Translations under genes and position numbers: made by a program
Shown here: in pieces, positions 58,544-64,000 of the stretch
Layout of the letters: each line of letters opens with the position of its first letter
Position numbering within the stretch: position 1 is the stretch's first letter
The notes under the pieces: model-generated
Database searches by the model: none
What the model was told of the DNA's origin: nothing
The model's input: the letters and a program-made list of their open reading frames with translations, nothing else
Source of the DNA: Zhengitettix transpicula
Lineage: Eukaryota > Arthropoda > Insecta > Orthoptera > Tetrigidae
NCBI GenBank assembly: GCA_037074705.1
Contig: CM073591.1
Span: 63,366,897 to 63,430,896 of the forward strand
DNA: 64,000 nucleotides
Direction: 5' to 3'

Positions 58544-60109
58544 ATTTGTAATGCGATCGGAAATTCGTGCGCACGTTAGAATGTGACGTCAAAGGCGAAG
58601 AACCTGTTAGCCGAGCCACTACCACGTCATAATTCGAAGCTTTATGTAAAACGTCTTCTGGAGTGACACCTAAGTGTTACTCTTCATATCGATTTATTAT
58701 TGACGGTGTTTGTTGCTCGCTGTGCACAGTTCCCAATAATTATGAACTCTTGCAATTACAAACACGCAATATGTATTAAAATAATATAATAAATAAAAAT
58801 AATATTTTAAAATAAATAATATTATTTTCGTCTGTTTTTTTAATATTATAAATTTTAAAAAAATTAACGAGATTTTCAGAGAAGTTCAAATATTTTATTT
58901 AACACTTTAACGACGTTTCAGTTCGTTTTTGCACTTTCATCACGGTTTCAATAAAGTTATGTTATTACAGTAACAATTTTGTTTGACAAATAATCCACCA
59001 ACATTGTTGGATTCTGACACATTTATCGTTTTTGTACCCATTTATATATAATATTTTTATTTTCGTCCGTTTTTTAATATTATAAATACATATTATTATA
59101 ATATATATTATAAAATTATTGTTAAATAAAATATTTTAAATTGTCAGAAAAAGTATTTAATCTTTAAAACTGTAATTTTTTCTGCAGCCATTCATTCAAA
59201 ATTAATACAAAACATTAACCAGAAAGAAAGTAGTCGTGTACCGTATTTCGTCGAGCGCAGTGCAAATTAAGTACGTCGACGATTATTTATTACTCTACTT
59301 TCTGTGATAATTATAAGGCTGAAATTGTTTCAATTAATATCTGATTTCATTTGCTAGTTTTTCAATATGAAAAACCTAGTAGCATCTCTACACAATAATA
59401 CTAATACCATTCTACAAATTTCTTACAATATTTCGCGTGGAATTTAAATTTTGCACAAAACATGTGCTTAGGAAGATAGCTTAAGAACCTACAAGCTCCT
59501 TTACTTCACAAATTATTACTTCTTCATTAAAATCTTAGCTCTAACAAAATTTATTTTCCAGATTAGACTAGAAAGCAATTTTCTACAGCCATTCTTCGGT
59601 ACTTAAGAATTGATAAAGTTTATATTGGCATTAAAACATTTTATAAAATCTCAGCACTGTGGACATCGATTATAACAGACGATTTGTCGCAGTTAATCAT
59701 TTTCTTTAAAGTACTTTATTTATTTATAACTTTTAATGCGCGTATTTTAACCACATTAATTTTTTTTCATTTAACTGCAATGTACGCATGCGATTCGCCT
59801 GAGACAAAGCGCTAGACTAAAGGAATTCTGCAGGTACTAATGATAGGTGGAAGAATGACGGATACGAATCCTTCCTAGACAAAGGAAAGCTGAGATTCAG
59901 ATAGACGATGAAAAAATTCTGGGACGTGAATTTCCGAGGACTTTGAATTTACATTTGTGCACGTCGTTGTGAAGAACTTGGAATTATAAGGCCCAAATGT
60001 TAAATATCCTAATTTATAGGGAACCCGCTTCTTTGAAACTTAAAAATTCCTGACAGAAACCAAGGAGCGTTGATTACTTTGGAGATTCCAGAGGTTAGCA
60101 TTGAGTAAT
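58544..60109. other. Non-coding DNA
   Basis: Contains a CRE octamer TGACGTCA at 58584-58591 and a Penelope-like word run (aacgacgtttcagttcg, ttgcactttcatc) at 58900-58945. Two related segments tattttcgtc...ttttttaatattataaa lie at 58820 and 59060. No gene is seen. Confidence 0.4.
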
Positions 60110-60420
60110 TTTAAGAAAAATTTTATTTTTATCATTGTAATTGTTTGGTTTGGTTTTGTAGTGTTAAACTGTGTATTTCGGCCACGGCAGTGAAGGAAGA
60201 ATGGCCTGACTATCAAAATTTGTAAGTCCACCTAAATTTATAATGTTTGTTTTCTGCCAACTTTTTCTTAAAATATTTATTTTAATCATTGTAATTATTT
60301 GGTTTTGTAGTGTTAAACTTCAACCTGAATGCGTCGCAAAGTTAGCGAAGAAACGTAGTTTAATTTTCCATAAATATCTTTTTTCTGACTTCAAATTGGT
60401 TGTTGTTAATTTATAAATTT
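60110..60420. repeat. Diverged relative of the 12.6-kb foldback
   Basis: Shares tatttcggccacggcagtg, ggcctgactatcaaaattt, gcaaagttagcgaagaaacg and agtttaattttccataaat with the 12597-12862 foldback, with rearranged order and a direct duplication of tttattttaatcattgtaat (60120, 60280). Confidence 0.75.
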
Positions 60421-61729
60421 ATGCAACTATGCTTTATAAGTAAAATGCGTAGACGTTGAACGCGACTCAACTAAAAAAAAAACCAACGGGCAAATAAATA
60501 TTTACTTTGCATCGCCATGCTATAAAAAGTTTCATTCATTCTAATGGCACTCATCAGTTTTACACCCAATTCGCGTAAGACAGTTGAATAAGTAATGCGG
60601 ATATAATATTGTATTAGGGTAGCATTCTGTGCTGTGAAAGATAAGAAGCGGAACAAGTGGTGGCTCTCTCACAAGAAGTGAGACAGAGGAATTCAGAACG
60701 AAAAGCAAATATGGCGAACACGATGTTACAGAATAGAGGTCCACTAACAAAATTTATAAAAATCTAATTCTTTAATTAAGATAGAGTAACAATGCAAATT
60801 AATTATTATACTATTTCTTTATAACACGGAATTCAAAGGAAACAGTTTAGTGTGTATTAAATAAAACTTTTATTTTCCTAAACAGGAACAGTTCTTAAAA
60901 TAAAATATATAACTTTTATTTTGAACTAACTCACCAAATGTCTCTCTTTGAACGAGGGTTAAAAACTAAGGTGAATAATGATTGTTAGACATACAGCATT
61001 CTTTTCAAACAACTTTATAAGTTCCAACTTCTTTACAAAAATACTTTCAACCTCAACTCCTCTTTAAACAATAAACAAAGATATTATCTGAGAAATGTTA
61101 ATAAATGTAATATAAAATTATTTAAAATATCGTTCACAGATAACATTGTTTCAGATGACCAACGTCATTACACCTCGCGCAGTAAGTAAAAGTCTCCCAC
61201 AGCTCACAGAAACATTGGATGTTGGTGCCCGAAAAAATATTTTCATTCAAATTAGGCATCAGCATTCAACGTGGGCAAGTTGATGAACCGCTATATAGTA
61301 TTATGTAAGTATATAATAAATACAACAATTATTCTTATTTAGAGTATTGACGAAACTGAACTAGTTCTTCAAGGAGCAGAAATAAATGGTTTTTGGGAGA
61401 ACCCGAACCCAACTTTTACAAATTTTTCGACGGCGTCCAACAGAAGTGTTCTGAGTGACTTATAAAATGCGAGAAAAAAAATGTATTATTTTTATAGACA
61501 TAATCTATATTGTGAATTTCTTTTAAACTGCTGATATCAAATTGTGAGTCTTGTTGACTTGTCAATGTGACAAGGTCAGCGTGCAAGATATTTTCCTGTA
61601 AATCGAAGACATTACATGTATCAAAGCAATTTATCAGCATCAGATTTGATTAATACAGATTTAGCGTTTCCCCAAGAATGTATGCTGCGCTTGTCTATTA
61701 GTGCAAATTTAGAAAATAGGAATTTTTAA
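60421..61729. other. Non-coding DNA
   Basis: No gene recognised; A+T-rich apart from 60640-60740. Confidence 0.35.
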
Positions 61730-61882
61730 GATGGTGTAATAGCACAACTCGATGTGGATTATTTCCAAAAGTGTCAGTACACGGAGCTGGCGAAGTACGA
61801 GTATATTGCCCTGATTGCCAACCTAAGGGATAATACCAACAAGATTGATTGCGATATAACTACTGTAGCTATAGATATGTAA
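61730..61882 (+). pseudogene. Unidentified protein-like open stretch
   Basis: An open frame of 50 codons ending TAA, with protein-like composition: LDVDYFQKCQYTELAKYEYI, then ALIANLRDNTNKIDCDITTV. It is preceded by a stop and an acceptor-like gaatttttaag, and lacks a start codon, so it would be an exon or a transposon remnant. I do not recognise a family. The composition (few repeats, D/N/K/T mix, no low complexity) differs from the random A+T-driven ORFs around it. Confidence 0.3.
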
Positions 61883-63369
61883 CGTATAATACTACAGAAT
61901 ATTTGTGAGTGTGACCCGTGTTCCAGTTGAGACTGATATCAAATATAAGGAGAATCCAGTTGATTAACCGATATGTGAACGAGAAGCCGAAAATATTGAA
62001 CTATGAACTTGTAATTTTCAATATAAGTTCTTGTTACAATGTAGCTACTACCAAGAAAGGATTATTTAAAATTCAACCCCTGCAGGAGTGAAGTGAGAGT
62101 TGAATGTCAAGGAACAGTTTTTTTAAATAAAAAAAGTCGAAATATATTTTGTTCAAGCGTTGAAAAATTCTTGGAAAGCCCCCGATTTTTTGTCCGAAAA
62201 ATGCTCTGTTTTGGAAAAATATCTCTTTAACTTTCTAAGCGGCGCGGAGTATATTTTTATTAGGTCCTTACCTACCATATTTTGGCTTTCACAAACATAC
62301 CGATGAAATGACTAACACACAATGTAAATTACATCGTTCACATTAGACGAGCCATAAGTTCTTTAAAAACTAAATATATAAAACAATTTTAATAACAAAT
62401 TTTCTGTTGGACGCTTAACACCCTCAAAATGTTGATTAAGTTAGTATGTGACGTCTTTGTCTTTTATGACTTTTATTTGTGGTGTTTAATTTTATATTTT
62501 GTGTTAATCTGTTTCTGAGGTTTCATCAATACGGTCGTATTACTATTCCAAGTCTCTGACTCTGTTTCACAATTTTCGCCTTCTTCATTCACGCTTAGTA
62601 ATTAAATTTTACCCTAGTTTTATTTTATGAAACCGTAGTGAAGTACGGATATTCTGATAATTTATATATTATACATATGGCAGTTATTTTATTTGATACT
62701 TCGGTTCTCTATCCGTAATATCCCTCCGAAGTAAAAAGTTTCTCTGTTATTCACTTGCACGAAGCTACTGAACTAGTATGCTTTTATTTCATTTGTTACA
62801 TTATTTCGTGGAATTTGAAATTAACATAGCTTTGAAAAATGAAGACTGGTAATCGTCGATACTGTATTTACCAGAATGTTGTACGTAAATTGATACTATG
62901 TTAGCATCCACACTTAAAACCATATTTCTATACTACTGGGCATGGTGAATTATGGAGCAAATTTAATCAACTGGCATCCTTTGTTAATATCGTCTAAAGA
63001 TATTTTCAAAAAATGATCAGTTTCGCCAGATATACAGTTAAAAAAATATTTTAAATAAATGTGAAATTTGGTAACTTATATCATTCTCATTGTTCCAAAT
63101 GCATAGTATAAAATATCTTGACACGCGAGAACAAACTTGTGCATCCAATTATTTGTTTTAAAGACACATTATTCTCGCTCATTTTGTGATGGATTAAATT
63201 CAAACTCTGAGGTTCTCTTCTTACAACGTATCACAAAGAGAGTGATAGTTCTATTGTTAAGGACCCTATAAATCATCTTAACTTGTGGAAACCAATGGAA
63301 GAAGAACGGGTCCGATATCGAAACACTTTCTGGTTTCTAGGACTTACTAATGAGACAAATTACTGACTT
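61883..63369. other. Non-coding DNA
   Basis: A+T-rich, no recognised exon or repeat family. Confidence 0.4.
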
Positions 63370-63560
63370 ACCAACGTTCGCAGAAGGAGAAGAAGGTCAT
63401 GTTGTCGATGAGTGTTCTTCGTACGTTCCGATTCATGGCTTGGTCTGAGCAGAACTGCCCCAAGGTGACTCCTCGGTAAGCCGACCTCATTGAAATACGA
63501 CAGCTCCTCTAAACAGCGTTGCGCAATCTGACAAAGACATGCATTACGTGATACTTTCAC
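63370..63560 (-). other. Possible host exon or decayed ORF ending at a strong splice donor
   Basis: A balanced-composition segment on the minus strand ends at gcgaacgttg|gtaagtcag (donor at 63371), a near-consensus 5' splice site. One frame reads SAYRGVTLGQFCSDQAMNRN, then VRRTLIDNMTFFSFCER up to the donor; another stays open over 67 codons (63563-63360). Two in-frame stops occur upstream in the first frame. I cannot identify the protein. It could be an exon of the gene upstream of per, a 5' UTR exon, or a transposon relic. Confidence 0.25.
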
Positions 63561-63570
63561 CAAAATACTT

Positions 63571-64000
63571 TCATATCAGGCTCTGATACTTTGGATCATC
63601 CCCACTCGTAACCGGCTTCCCTCAACACATCCCAGTAGATAAATTATATTTTAATACTTCCTGTTGGGGAAGCTGTGTCGTGCACAATTCAATTCGTACC
63701 AGCTAGTGGCAACATTGTCGCTTCTTTCGTCATGCACTCACAAAAATAGAAATTGCTATAACAAACTTAAAAAAGTGCACATGAGATCGAGTTGATCAAG
63801 AACGCCAAATCTACATATATGATACTTCATCTTGGTATTATATAAAACTATGATGAAGAAGTCATTGTGACTTCGTGTCTCTAGAATTGTTTTAGAATTG
63901 TCCCACATACGGTACCACAGGCTTAACAGAAGCAAATTAGCCGAAGAGATTTGCTCAGTCTTCTGATAAACAGATTCCAAACGTTTTCAGTGGTTCTCAG
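63571..64000. other. Non-coding DNA to window end
   Basis: No feature recognised; the 74-codon minus-strand open stretch (63980-63756) has no identifiable domain. Confidence 0.35.

Overview
This is a stretch of a large, A+T-rich animal (insect) nuclear genome. It shows spliceosomal introns, short host exons far apart, and dense old transposon debris; there are no bacterial operons and no plausible intact long ORFs. The only host gene I can identify is period (per), the circadian clock gene. Its first three coding exons lie on the minus strand at 1676-437, and the gene continues off the left edge. The acceptor site just before the start codon implies at least one non-coding 5' exon further right, so much or all of the remaining 62 kb may be first intron or upstream DNA of per. 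The size of the gap and the repeat content suggest a big-genome insect. A cockroach, termite or other polyneopteran is my inference, not something I can prove.

Left third (1-22 kb): per exons; a Penelope-like element (PLE) reverse-transcriptase relic (2.0-3.05 kb); a PIF/Harbinger N-terminal relic (3.9-4.3 kb); several self-complementary (foldback) repeats; a tandem Helitron-like block (10.4-11.5 kb); a tRNA-derived SINE (13.3 kb); and a non-autonomous PIF/Harbinger element with readable terminal inverted repeats (16.0-17.6 kb) carrying nested insertions. A complete poly(A)-tailed SINE-like retroposon with a 13-bp target duplication lies at 19.3-19.8 kb, and a palindromic (TA)n block at 21.1-21.4 kb.

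Middle (22-42 kb): a GC-richer island with an E-box and a TATA-like motif (22.1 kb); repeated PBS-like motifs (23.3 kb); an RTE/CR1-type LINE split by about 1.2 kb of inserted DNA (26.0-28.2 kb); another complete SINE-like copy (28.9-29.5 kb); a PLE tail with a 62-bp tandem array (30.7 kb); a GIY-YIG endonuclease relic of a PLE (32.7 kb); Helitron-like repeats (35 and 40 kb); and an I-type LINE tail with an RNase H region (37.6-38.8 kb).

Right third (42-64 kb): a large foldback (42.2-42.5 kb); a LINE relic interrupted by a SINE-like insertion with a clear 12-bp target duplication (46.5-48.1 kb); a PLE RT-endonuclease relic followed by its palindromic tail (48.8-50.5 kb); a GC-richer island with two CACGTG E-boxes on the minus strand (51.3-51.6 kb), one candidate per promoter; a reverse-oriented Helitron-like element (52.2-53.3 kb); and a Ty3/gypsy-like relic (56.2-58.5 kb) into which a PLE tail has jumped with a 14-bp target duplication.

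Two repeat systems dominate. One is the PLE family, whose palindromic tails occur at least nine times. The other is an unnamed SINE-like, poly(A)-tailed family of about 0.5-0.6 kb, with about nine copies, four of them with target-site duplications. I found no rRNA gene, CRISPR array or convincing free-standing tRNA gene.
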